A stretch of DNA of 64,000 nucleotides, taken from positions 4,791,727 to 4,855,726 of the forward strand of contig JAWRVZ010000038.1 in assembly GCA_037043235.1 (NCBI GenBank), written 5' to 3'. The DNA is from Rhodeus uyekii. Taxonomy: Eukaryota > Chordata > Actinopteri > Cypriniformes > Acheilognathidae. The position numbers and the translations under genes are program-made. Shown piece after piece: positions 37,801 to 47,400 of the stretch. The notes beneath the pieces are model-generated. The model did not search any database and was not told the origin of the DNA. It was given only the letters and a program-made list of their open reading frames with translations. Every line of letters starts with the position of its first letter. The stretch's first letter is position 1.

Positions 37801-38656
37801 GCCGAGCCCGACCTCTGTCCGTCTGACCCGCCGGCCGAGCCCGACCTCTGTCCGCCTGACCCGCCGGCCGAGCCCGACCTCTGTCCGCCTGACCCGCCGG
37901 CCGAGCCCGAACTCTGTCCGCCTGACCCGCCGGCCGAGCCCGAACTCTGTCCGCCTGACCCGCCGGCCGAGCCCGAACTCTGTCCGCCTGACCCGCCGGC
38001 CGAGCCCGAACTCTGTCCGCCTGACCCGCCGGCCGAGCCCGAACTCTGTCCGCCTGACCCGCCGGTCGTCCCAGAGCCTTCGCTGCCTGACCCGCCGGTC
38101 GTCCCAGAGCCTTCGCTGCCTGACCCGCCGGTCGTCCCAGAGCCTTCGCTGCCTGACCCGCCGGTCGTCCCAGAGCCTTCGCTGCCTGACCCGCCGGTCG
38201 TCCCAGAGCCTTCGCTGCCTGACCCGCCGGCCGAGCCCGACCTCTGTCCGTCTGACCCGCCGGCCGAGCCCGACCTCTGTCCGCCTGACCCGCCGGCCGA
38301 GCCCGAACTCTGTCCGCCTGACCCGCCGGCCGAGCCCGAACTCTGTCCGCCTGACCCGCCGGCCGAGCCCGAACTCTGTCCGCCTGACCCGCCGGCCGAG
38401 CCCGAGCCCACCTGGCTCAACCCGCCGGTTCCGCCCGATCCACCGGTACCATGGGAGCCCACCTTGCTCAACCCACCGGTTCCGCCCGATCCACCGGTAC
38501 CCCGGGAGCCCCCCTGGCTCAATTCTCCTGTTCCCCCCTCCCTGGAGATTAATATTTTTTTTTTCTTTCTCTGGTCCTGAGGACTGCCTTTTCAGTTTTT
38601 TTTATGTTGATTGGACTATCTTGAATTTGCCTTTTCCTTGGTATTCACTATCTTGA
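34856..38656 (+). CDS. Proline-rich 11-residue-repeat ORF of the LTR element
   Basis: An open frame of 1266 codons beginning 17 nt after the left LTR. Residues 1-114 are unique: a motif SPAEAKRAVDLFYAVAAVRA at 11-30 recurs as SPAKAKRAVDLFFVVSALRA at 85-104, separated by four 10-11-residue repeats of the EPAAGQ type. From residue 115 come 57 identical copies of VVPEPSLPDPP. A 4-nt deletion in unit 58 (37097-37107) then moves the frame, so the rest reads as an arginine/serine-rich repeat. In the frame matching the first array, later units read as AEPELCPPDPP or VVPEPSLPDPP, followed by a unique tail (EPTWLNPPVPPDPPVPWEP) ending at TGA 38578-38580. This suggests the original product ended there. 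Not a recognised family; possibly a structural or gag-like relic. Translation is unproven. Confidence 0.45.
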   Translation: MRTQRGKNPISPAEAKRAVDLFYAVAAVRAWKLHRAANPEPAAGQGAVVPEPAAGQETVLESAIGQEAALETTASQEGTAAPLVSPAKAKRAVDLFFVVSALRAWRTHGKTVFEVVPEPSLPDPPVVPEPSLPDPPVVPEPSLPDPPVVPEPSLPDPPVVPEPSLPDPPVVPEPSLPDPPVVPEPSLPDPPVVPEPSLPDPPVVPEPSLPDPPVVPEPSLPDPPVVPEPSLPDPPVVPEPSLPDPPVVPEPSLPDPPVVPEPSLPDPPVVPEPSLPDPPVVPEPSLPDPPVVPEPSLPDPPVVPEPSLPDPPVVPEPSLPDPPVVPEPSLPDPPVVPEPSLPDPPVVPEPSLPDPPVVPEPSLPDPPVVPEPSLPDPPVVPEPSLPDPPVVPEPSLPDPPVVPEPSLPDPPVVPEPSLPDPPVVPEPSLPDPPVVPEPSLPDPPVVPEPSLPDPPVVPEPSLPDPPVVPEPSLPDPPVVPEPSLPDPPVVPEPSLPDPPVVPEPSLPDPPVVPEPSLPDPPVVPEPSLPDPPVVPEPSLPDPPVVPEPSLPDPPVVPEPSLPDPPVVPEPSLPDPPVVPEPSLPDPPVVPEPSLPDPPVVPEPSLPDPPVVPEPSLPDPPVVPEPSLPDPPVVPEPSLPDPPVVPEPSLPDPPVVPEPSLPDPPVVPEPSLPDPPVVPEPSLPDPPVVPEPSLPDPPVVPEPSLPDPPVVPEPSLPDPPVVPEPSLPDPPVVPEPSLPDPPVVPEPSPDRRSSPTSVRLTRRPSPTSVRLTRRPSPNSVRLTRRPSPNSVRLTRRPSPNSVRLTRRPSPNSVRLTRRPSPNSVRLTRRPSPNSVRLTRRPSPNSVRLTRRPSPNSVRLTRRPSPNSVRLTRRPSPNSVRLTRRPSPNSVRLTRRPSPNSVRLTRRPSPNSVRLTRRSSQSLRCLTRRSSQSLRCLTRRSSQSLRCLTRRSSQSLRCLTRRSSQSLRCLTRRPSPTSVRLTRRPSPTSVRLTRRPSPTSVRLTRRPSPTSVRLTRRPSPNSVRLTRRPSPNSVRLTRRPSPNSVRLTRRPSPNSVRLTRRPSPNSVRLTRRSSQSLRCLTRRSSQSLRCLTRRSSQSLRCLTRRSSQSLRCLTRRSSQSLRCLTRRPSPTSVRLTRRPSPTSVRLTRRPSPNSVRLTRRPSPNSVRLTRRPSPNSVRLTRRPSPSPPGSTRRFRPIHRYHGSPPCSTHRFRPIHRYPGSPPGSILLFPPPWRLIFFFSFSGPEDCLFSFFYVDWTILNLPFPWYSLS
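35198..38394 (+). repeat. 33-bp minisatellite, about 97 units in higher-order blocks
   Basis: 3197 bp = 96 units of 33 bp plus one 29-bp unit. Type A unit: gtcgtcccagagccttcgct followed by gcctgacccgccg. Type B unit: gccgagcccgaactctgtcc followed by gcctgacccgccg. Order: 57 A (35198-37078), defective A (37079-37107), 15 B (37108-37602), 5 A (37603-37767), 9 B (37768-38064), 5 A (38065-38229), 5 B (38230-38394). The A units appear identical at the base level. Each B block starts with 'gac' variants and continues with 'gaa' units. The array is very GC-rich in an AT-rich setting. The unit length is a multiple of three, so two forward frames and one reverse frame also stay open. Confidence 0.95.
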
Positions 38657-38778
38657 TTTTTGTTGATATTGTCTGTTTGCCCTCCCTCCCTTTCCTGATT
38701 TTCCCATTATTCCTTGAGTTCCCTGTCTTGTGTGTTATGCTTGGTGGTGATGTCGGTGTTGGGTTTTTGTTTCATGTT

Positions 38779-38810
38779 GGAACGCCAGGTGGCGTTCCTT
38801 AGAGGGGGGG
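38779..38810 (+). promoter_or_regulatory. Hairpin plus polypurine tract before the right LTR
   Basis: A perfect 8-bp inverted repeat GGAACGCC-AGGT-GGCGTTCC (38779-38798) followed by AGAGGGGGGG (38801-38810) and then TAG and the right LTR. The purine run is in the position of the polypurine tract that primes plus-strand synthesis in retroelements. The hairpin's role is not known. Confidence 0.6.
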
Positions 38811-38813
38811 TAG

Positions 38814-39217
38814 TGTCACGGTTCTGTCTCTGTTTCCAGTGTTATTAGTGTTTTAGTGGACAGAACCGTGGCACTGCTCTCTCTCCCGTGTGTGTGTGTG
38901 TCTTGTTAGTGTCTGCCCCGCCTCCTTGTTTCCTGTAATCATTCCCAGCTGTCTCTCATCACCACCTTCCCTCATGTGTTGCCTATTTAATCCCGGTGTG
39001 TTTGCTGTCCTTTGTCGTGTCATTGTCGGATGTCTTCACGTTGAGCTGGTCCCTGTTCCTAGTGTACGCTTGATCTGATTTGTTTGTGTTACATTTAGTG
39101 TTTATGTTAGGTTTCCCCCTCGTGGGTTTTTGCTTTACGTTTATGTTGGTTTATATGTTGATAAATAAATCCTCCTTTACCCCTGCATTTGAGTCCTCTC
39201 TCATCCGATCCGTGACA
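38814..39217 (+). repeat. Right LTR, family A
   Basis: TGTCACGG to CCGTGACA, 404 bp, with the same hairpin-forming start, TATA-like string and AATAAA as the left LTR. It differs from the left LTR mainly by a 3-nt insertion and nearby substitutions around 39008-39030. Confidence 0.95.
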
Positions 39218-39222
39218 CACAA

Positions 39223-42200
39223 GTCCATCTGCCTCATAGGGAAGAGTTCTGGTGCTTTATATGACTTGTCCATCCTTGGGTGTTTTTAAGTGTATTTTAT
39301 AATAGCACACCTCCCACACCGAACCACTGCAATATCCAGTGACTTCATGCTGAAAGAATTGTTGAGCCAGTCATTGTTACTGAGAGATTCAAGTGACTGA
39401 TGAACTTAACCGTCATGATAGCTACTTCTGTTTTATTTGATCAAACATGATGTTGAGTGGATTTAGTGAATGTAAAGAGCGTTGTTGTAGTGATATGTCT
39501 GAGGGGATGAAGAGGAGAATTGTGTATTAAGTCCTCACAGGTGTGCTGAGTTATGAAATATTACCCAGATAAAACACACAAGAAGTTACAAGGTAAAAAA
39601 ATTTTCATAGATTTGGTTTTCCCATTCCTTAAACAAAAACATTATAACATAAAAAGAGAAAACTAGACATTTTGACAGCAAAGCTGGACAAATGTTCCAT
39701 TGCCTGCTTCTGTGTCTTGTCAGGAGTGTTTCTCAAACAGTAAGCGTTGGTTGTGTATAGGACCTCAGGTACTGTATAGTAGCCAAATAGCTTTGTGCTC
39801 AGTAAGTGGAAGGATATGGGTTATGATTGATTCCTTTTGCCCCTACCATACTGGAACGAACTCCAGAGACCGATAGAGGAGCCAGGCTCCTCAGTGTTTT
39901 TGCCATGTTCTTTGAAGGTACTGCACATAATTGAGTCCTTGGGGTATAGAGCTTGGCCTTCAATGCTCCCCTTTCATGCTTAAGGTTTTCTCTGATAGCT
40001 GTCATCTGAAACAGCAGAAACTGAGCTTCTCAAAGCCTGATCTGCATTTTACCATGTTTTCCCCAGAGGGACTTGTATGGGAAGGGAATCCTTAAAAGTA
40101 GTGTTGTGGTATTAGTAAAAAAAAAAAAACCTTTCTCTACTATTTCTTTTTTCTTTCTTTTCCTCAGTGAGGTTGACCTGACCAAGGACAGCTCGTTACC
40201 AGAAAAAATACTTTTGGTAGGACTTACTTAAATTCAAGATATTTAAGTTTACATTAAAGTGAAAACTGTCTCTAATTCAGATTTGTCTATCAAATGACAG
40301 TGAATGGTGGTGAAATTAAGAGCAAAGCACATGATTCCCAGTGCACATAATATCAATCTATTGATGGATAAGCTGCTAGTTATCGATTTTTCTCTTTATC
40401 AGTGGTGTTAACATATTTTCTTTTTGCACTTTTGCAGTTAAGCTTATCAGAGTGACACAGGAAGAGTCAAGAGATCAAGATGGAAAGCTGGAGGTGTTGC
40501 TTGATCCTAAACAGATCCTTGTCCAGTAATACTAAAACTACTAAAACTATTCTGCACTAATAAAAGGAAATAAAATAAATTATAAATATTTGAAGAAAAT
40601 ACTTAAAACTTATAATTTTTTAAACATGTTGCATTGGAAACTAGCTGAAGTAAGTTGAATTTGAGGTTCTAAAATTACTCCAATTTAAACTGAAATAAAA
40701 ATGTATTAAAGCTATATAGAAATATTAAAACAAAAAGGTTACTGACAGAAGCACATAAACCTATAATTAAAATAATCAGTAAAATAAACAGATCATTTAA
40801 ATCTGAAAAGCTAATTAAAATTAAAAATACTATTTTAGCATATAAGTAATACTAAAATAACTTGGGTCTTGAGGACATTAGTAAGAATATGAGTTGCTTT
40901 CTGTTGCACAAGGATGATTTACCTTCCTTCTGTCCGATTGGTCTTTACTGTCTAAAAGGTCCATGCAGGCCAACAGTTTGCTCTATTTTGTCACATTGTT
41001 CTAGGTCATAGCCTGAATCTTTCACATGTTGTGATTGGTCATATATTCCATAAGCAAGTGCTTTTTTTGTCTTCTTTTTTTAAGGAAACATCAAACATAC
41101 ATACTAATAATAGCACAGTACACATAGGCACAATGCTCATCTCTTGTCCATAAGTACAAATATTCTCCAACCAAACTATTATAAATTAATTTCACAATTA
41201 GTGACACCACTGTTCTCTTTATACTTCTTTTAAAATGTATATTTAGATCTGGTTATATGGACTTATTAGTCAAGCAAAAAAATAAAAAATTGATTCCAAT
41301 AACTGCATTATAGTAATCTTGTTAAAGTGCAGTGAGTCCCAAACATCTGCAGTGCTGTTGCAGAATGGCTGTAAAATAAAGTCATCCCAAATGACTTTCT
41401 CAATCATCGTTTCTCACAGTTTGTGAAGCGTGTCAGGCTGTGCAGCCTTCAGAATTGAACGGCTCCTGGAGGATGTAACTACACTGTGCAACAGCTGGAA
41501 GGTTAATAGAGGCAAAGAACAGCACATGATCCTTTTAAAGTATTTTTTATTAAATAGTTTTTATTATTGTGTTTTTTTTACAGGATATGTAACTTAAACT
41601 TGGTATTTTGCCTCCTTTGTTCTGATTCTTCTGAACGTTTAACTCAATTTGACTGTGAACCTCAAACAGTTTTCTGCAACGTTTTATTGATACTCCATTT
41701 TCCTGTCTGTTTGTTTCCATGGAAACAGATGAACATTTCAGTCCCTGAGCACAGTGCCCTCTACGAACTCCCCACCATGGCTAATCTGCTCTTGATGCTC
41801 TGTGCTCAGAGGGTACAGGTTGACAAAGAGTTTTCTACAGTGCATTAAGTACTCGATACATAAGTGCCTTATATTGTTTCAGTTGTGCGGCCTCCTAGCT
41901 GATAGTCAATGTGTTAATGATATTCTGTTCCTCAGAAGAATTGGTCATGTGAAGCATCTTTAGGCTTGAAGGTTAAACTCATTGTCAGGTCCTCTGGAGA
42001 AATCCTTCTTTCTGTGTTGCATTGTTCATGTTAGCCAGCAATGATCTCAATGTCACTGGTCAGATTATAAGCACGGGGCCTCTGTCTTGTCAGATGCCCT
42101 TGTTGTTGCAGAAGGGATCCGAGCAGACATTCTAGCTGATCACACTTGAAGCACTAAAAGGATGCATGAATACTAATAGCAATATGGTTGCAAGATGAGT

Positions 42201-42560
42201 TGCGAGTATGACGTCTCAGTAACAGTATTTGCTTGACATGTATTAGTAAAATTTCAAAGAATGTGCCATATGAAATAATGACTATCTTCATTTTATGCAC
42301 ATTTATTTACAGTCTCAGAGAAGAAGTGTGAAGCAGATTTCTGAAACGCACGCTTGCCATCAGCTGGAAGGAGAGACATTTACAGGTACATATGGTATGG
42401 TGATTTTTGATCATTTTTAATCATGCCATCAAAATATGATGGCTCTTGTCACAAAGGTCAGCATGAAAATGAACATTAATTGACTCTTAATTGACTCTTA
42501 ATTTTAACCTTACATTTACATCAGGGAATGCATCCTGTTTATGAATCAAAACCACTAATC
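39223..42560. other. tspan18 intron 1 sequence, nothing coding
   Basis: AT-rich noncoding DNA between the LTR element and the nested hAT-like element. Short frames such as 41567-41848 show no family motif. Confidence 0.45.
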
Positions 42561-42815
42561 CTACAAGCTAGAGTTGTCAAAAGTACTGGTACTTGGGTAC
42601 TACCGAGTCGATACTGACATTTTAAAAACATAACGATACCCACTTTTCTACAGGACCGGGTTAATCTGGTACCCACTGATAGGAAGCTGCTTTCCATTGC
42701 TCCTGTCTGTATTTGTGTGAGCGCTTTGTGAAAAGCTTCAAATTTCTCTATTTACAACATACAGTAATACCTCGAGATACGAGCATCCCTACATACTAGT
42801 ATTCCAAGATATGAG

Positions 42816-43162
42816 TGTAATGGATATGGTGGATGACAAACACGGAAGACACGAACAGCAGGGATCAACTCAAAACTCTTTAATATAACAAAAACGAAAA
42901 ACACTTTAAATACAAAATGAAACGGCACACTTGTGCGGAAAACCAACAGAAACCCGGAAGGACACGGAACTAGGAAACACAGACATGGGATCGTTAACAA
43001 TCGACAAGGACAAGACATTACATGCGGGCTTACATACACATAGGAATAATGACATACACCTGGCGCTAATAACAATAGGGAGTGGCTGACGTGATACTTA
43101 ACGGGAACACAAAAGGATCACACAGGAGGAAAGTGATGACATGCCATGACATGACTGTGACA
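42816..43162 (-). mobile_element. Solo LTR, family B, - strand
   Basis: 347 bp; on the minus strand it starts TGTCACAGTC and ends CCATTACA, flanked by a perfect 5-bp repeat 'atgag' (42811-42815 and 43163-43167). It shares 'gcacaagtgtgcc' and a polyadenylation-side layout with the solo LTR at 21663-22002. It is nested in the Tigger element. Confidence 0.88.
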
Positions 43163-43341
43163 ATGAGCAAGCCTTCAAGCAGTTTTTTGCTTCTAGATAC
43201 AAGTAAATATTCGAGATACGAGCACGTGTTCTGACACCGATGCCGACGCTCGTTCACTTCACGTGTTCGCTGACTTCTGTACGCATCGCCCACGAGTAGC
43301 TGATTTTCTCTCTATTTTGTGCAGTATTCTTCATAATAGCG

Positions 43342-43725
43342 ATGAGTTCTAAGAAAGTGAGTGGTAAGGATGGTAGTGAGAAGAAGATGAGAGAAAGCAT
43401 GATGACCATGGAAATGAAGCATGAAATTGTGAATAAATATGAGCGTGGTGCCCACGTGAGTGATCTAGCACGCACTTATGATCGCAGTACATCCACGATA
43501 TGTACCATCCTAAAACAGAAGGATGTTATCAAGAATGTAAATCCTTCCAACGGCGTAACGATTATATCAAAGTTATGTTCGAATATAAATTATGAGATGG
43601 AGAGGCTTCTGTTGTTGTGGATAAAGGAGAAGCAGATGTTCCTCGACAGATATTTCGTTAAAAGCTCTGCTCAAAGTGAAAGTGAGGGTAGTCAGGTGAA
43701 AAAAGGTAAGAAAAGTGATCAATAG
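43342..43725 (+). pseudogene. Truncated Tigger/pogo transposase (N-terminal HTH)
   Basis: 127 codons starting MSSKKVSGKDGSEKKMRE. Residues about 20-65 (EMKHEIVNKYERGAHVSDLA followed by RTYDRSTSTICTILKQKD) are a CENP-B/pogo-type helix-turn-helix. After residue 80 a second region (LLLLWIKEKQMFLDRYFV) resembles the start of the second CENP-B helix-turn-helix, but the DDE catalytic domain is absent. It lies inside the Tigger element, so it is transposon debris, not a host gene. Confidence 0.75.
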
Positions 43726-44454
43726 TAAAGAATACAAATTGAAAAAAATCTAAACAATAATATAAAATAGAAACGTTTTTTTAAATACGAAAGCTAAGTT
43801 CAGTTATGCTTGGTTCCTACTATTCAAGAAAATTACAGTTTTTACTAAACGAAAAAGGTACGAAAAGTGATCGAAAAAATCAAAACAATAATATAAAATT
43901 GAAAAGTAAAAAAAAAAAAAAGTAAGCTAAGTTATGTTAATTTAAGTTATGTAGTGTTCGTGTAACGGAATCAAGTGTCTCCGTACCAACCCCCTTCCTC
44001 CCTCCTCCGCACCTGCCTACTGTTTGTAAAAACTTATAATTAAAACCACATTTTATTTGATATCACACATGTATCATACTGTATACATGTACTATAATTG
44101 TGTGTGTGTGTGTCTAAACAAAAAAAATTTTTTTTTGTCTCCATTGTTACGGATCTGGAACTGATTAATTTGTTTTCTATTATTTTTTATGGGAAAACAT
44201 GATTCGAGATGCGAACAATACGAGCTCCGCCCTGGAACGGATTATGCTAGTTTCTCAAGGTATCATTGTATTTTTCCAGCATTGAGAAGGGTAGCCAATC
44301 ACTGACATGTTTGTTGAGTGCGTAAACGTCAATCAGAGGCTGTTAAGTTACCGGTAGTTAGAATCCACTCAATTGGATACAAATTTCTCTGTGAAAATGT
44401 ACTGATTATTGGAGCCAACTAGTGAAATATTGGTCCAGTGACAACCCTAGCTAC

Positions 44455-47400
44455 AACTATCCATCTAAGTATTCATCTTTTATATAAAATTCTTTATCGG
44501 TTGTCATTTTAAATCTTGGTTTCACACTGTTCCATAATATAATTTAGTACACTTTTCATCTCCCTCAACGATTTCTTGGAAATATCAATATTTTGTTTTT
44601 AATGCTTGTCCAGCCGTATTGACAAAATAATGGCAAATGCTCCTTCTAATTTTTTTAAGTTGGCATGTAACAGAAAATTGCCATTGTCTTTTCATCCCTA
44701 TTATGATGTGTATCCGTGCAAAATGGTTTCTCGGAGAGAAAAAATGGGAATTGATTGGATCGTTGTCGTTTTCTAGTTGCAATCATTTTTTGCGAGTGAA
44801 AGGTTGCTACAGGGGAAGCATTGAAACACGCCTAGCTTTTAACTTATAACATAAAAAAGGAAAAAGAATTGTATATTTTGAATGTGTGGTGACTAAGACA
44901 TTACATTTTCTTCACCTTTAAAGTATCTTAGGACCTGGAAGGTTTTACATGCAATTTTTTCTGTTTACTGTTCATACATTTTATGCAAAGAAGTAGAATT
45001 TGCTTTCAGCCTACTCTAAAATTACAGCTAAGAGAGAACACACTCTGATCTTGTCTGTTCAATTCTGTGCAAAGATGTTTTCAAGGGAGACTGCCATGGT
45101 TTCTGCTATCAGCAACTTCAGACATTCCCAAACTGAAAAGATGTCTTGTTCTCATGCTGAGTATATTGTGGCTTCTTACTAAATTCAGCATCTCACATAA
45201 TGTACAAGAAGAGCAAGGGTAAATTTAATCTAATGTTTTGCATGCCATAAAAAGGCCATTTCCCCTTTGTTAGCAATTGTTTTGTCTAGTGTTTCCCCTT
45301 TCCTTCCTTTGTAAGTGCAAAATGTGAAGAAGTCTGAACTTTACAGCAGTATACTAAACTTTCACAAAACAGAAGGTCAGCCCGAAGTGTTGTAACACTC
45401 TTCTGCATTGTTTCTTTCATGTTATTGTTAGTATTTAAAGCAGATGGTGCAAGATGGTTTCATGTTGGCTATTTTCTAATGTTTTTTTAATGAATTTATT
45501 TTTTATCAATACTTCTCCCTCCAGCTTTGCTCTTTTTTCTCTCTCTGGCTCCCTGTGTCTGTCAAACCTTATCTCAACAGGGTGTTAACAGACATTCAAT
45601 ATAGCTAATGCTAAAGGGTTTTCCATCAGATTCACAGTGTTCTTTGCTGAAAAACATATATTTTTATTGTTCCATGCCAGAAAGAATGACATGAGAAATC
45701 TGAAAGTTTATTAGAGTGTGAACTTTTCATAAAGCTAAAATTCCCTTGTATAGGGGAAACAGAAACCCACCTTATCTCACGTATATGGTTGTATCATTCT
45801 CAGCATGCCATCAAAAGTACTACATGTCTTCTGGCAGATGTCTTGGTCTCAGATTGTGACTGGTATCCTCCAGAGATAGAGAAGAACAGCATAGTTCAAG
45901 ATCTTATCAGTTAGCACATTTTTTCCAACACTAACAGCCTTCTTTTCTTGTAGAATAATTAAAGCTGGGAACATTATGGTAACACCCAGAGGATGTTAAT
46001 GTTCATCCACTGTCCTTTTAGCATGGTCTTCAGACTTATTTCCTCAGTTGTCATAGTGAGGATATTTGGAAAAAATAGAAAGAATGAGAGAAATTAATTT
46101 ATAGTGCACCTAAATTACAAGAAAGCTATTACTATTTTATTACTAATAGCTTTACTATTTTTTTTTTTTACATTTTAAGTAGATTTTTCCATAATTAGAA
46201 ACCTGCCAATGAAGTCTTTTAAAAGTCCAAGTAAATATTTGTTTGTGCTGGGGAAATTCCTCAATAACCTAATATGTATTGATTAACTGATATTAATTAA
46301 TTGATTTTTAAATAACCATCTTTAATGACCCTTTGCACGTGTTTTATAAAATTGTTACTTTTCATAGTTCCCTCATCTCTCTTAAATCCTATCAGTTCTC
46401 CTATCATTCTCTGAAATGTATTGATTCTGTCCAGATCAAGTGATATTTGTTTAGGCTTTATGTGCTATGCTTGGTCCTCACATGTGCACCATGTAATGTC
46501 CCTCACAGCATCATGGACCGCCCAATACACAGATCTCTAGTGTATTTTAGGGCCAGTGTTTTCATTTTTCTTAAAATAAAGTAAGAAAAGAAGAGCCTTC
46601 TGTCTGTCTGACCTTAAGTCTGAGTCAAAACACATAATTTGAAGGTCACAGCATTTCGTGTGAATCAGAGTAATGGCTCCTGAATACCAATAGAACCATG
46701 CTAGATAAAACACCTATTTATGTGATGAACTAGTTCAGTTGACATTCAATGGAAATTTTCTAAATGCATCTAATTGTGAATGATTCATATTTGTTTAAAT
46801 TGTTTTGAGTTTGTAATTTTCAATTAAAACGTTACAACTCTAGCCTACCGTTACAAGTAGCCTACCGGTACTTATAACTTGCCCTAAAAGTATGTACTCT
46901 TTTTGTGAAAAAAAGGTACATACTTTTGAGTGTGTCGCAAAAGAGTAAGCTTTGGGACATACTGTCACATCATACAATAGTGTCTTTCACACCCTGACAC
47001 ATCCTGTCACTATAAACTAACCTGTCAATCATATTTTCACAGTTAAAATCCTCCACATTTTAATTTCCTATCGTATTGGAGAGAAATGTGGTACCATGTT
47101 AATCTGCAGTCGTGGGTCTTTCATGTGGAGAACTTCATATAAATGCATAATGAAAGTTAATGGCCAGATTGATCTTAATAAAAGTCCACATTGTTTTTGC
47201 AAGTGAAATATAACACGGATACCATTAAACAAATATTTTTTTTTATCAGGTTAAACGTTAATTATGGATAATGTGGGGCTGCAACAAGTGTTTTTTGAAC
47301 ATTCAAGCATGAAATCCTATTCTAGTAGACCCCAAAAACAAAACAGGCTTTGAAAAAAAGGGCATAATATGGCCTCTGTTAGTACCATAATACGTGATGA

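Larger units (their letters stand above)
34439..39217 (+). mobile_element. Non-autonomous LTR retroelement carrying a 33-bp coding minisatellite
   Basis: A complete element: left LTR 34439-34839 (401 bp), right LTR 38814-39217 (404 bp), almost identical (a 3-nt length difference and a few substitutions near 34630-34670). The perfect 5-bp target duplication is 'cacaa' (34434-34438 and 39218-39222). A polypurine tract 'agaggggggg' precedes the right LTR. No clear tRNA primer-binding site follows the left LTR (gactgacacgaccaac). The 3974-bp interior codes only for a proline-rich repeat protein; no zinc knuckle, protease, RT, RNase H or integrase motif appears in any frame. It sits in the sense direction in the inferred first intron of tspan18. 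It must have been copied by enzymes made elsewhere. The near-identical LTRs imply a young insertion. Confidence 0.9.
42762..44268 (+). mobile_element. Tigger/pogo transposon with solo LTR inside
   Basis: Flanked by TA (42760-42761, 44269-44270). The left end is cagtaatacctcgagatacg; the right end is the complement of caatgataccttgagaaact. It contains the start of a pogo-like transposase (43342-43725) and, from 42816, a solo LTR that cut the left end. Without the LTR it is about 1.15 kb, so most of the transposase has been lost. Confidence 0.85.
42567..44452. mobile_element. hAT-like element interrupted by a Tigger element
   Basis: The outer ends are inverted: left 'ctagagttgtcaaaagtact' and right complement 'ctagggttgtcactggacca'. 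A short 'ctacaa' flanks both sides but is not an exact 8-bp duplication. The element is interrupted at TA 42760-42761 by the Tigger copy; the outer parts (42567-42759 and 44271-44452) together make about 375 bp, a MITE-sized unit with no coding capacity. Confidence 0.6.

Noticed and set aside
35198..38394. CRISPR-like direct repeats
   Set aside because: The 33-bp units are contiguous with no spacers, and the setting is a vertebrate LTR element. It is a minisatellite.
35121..38522. 1133-codon minus-strand frame through the minisatellite
   Set aside because: It is the shadow of a stop-free 33-bp repeat. It starts in the tail of the array with no promoter, and its sequence simply mirrors the forward array.
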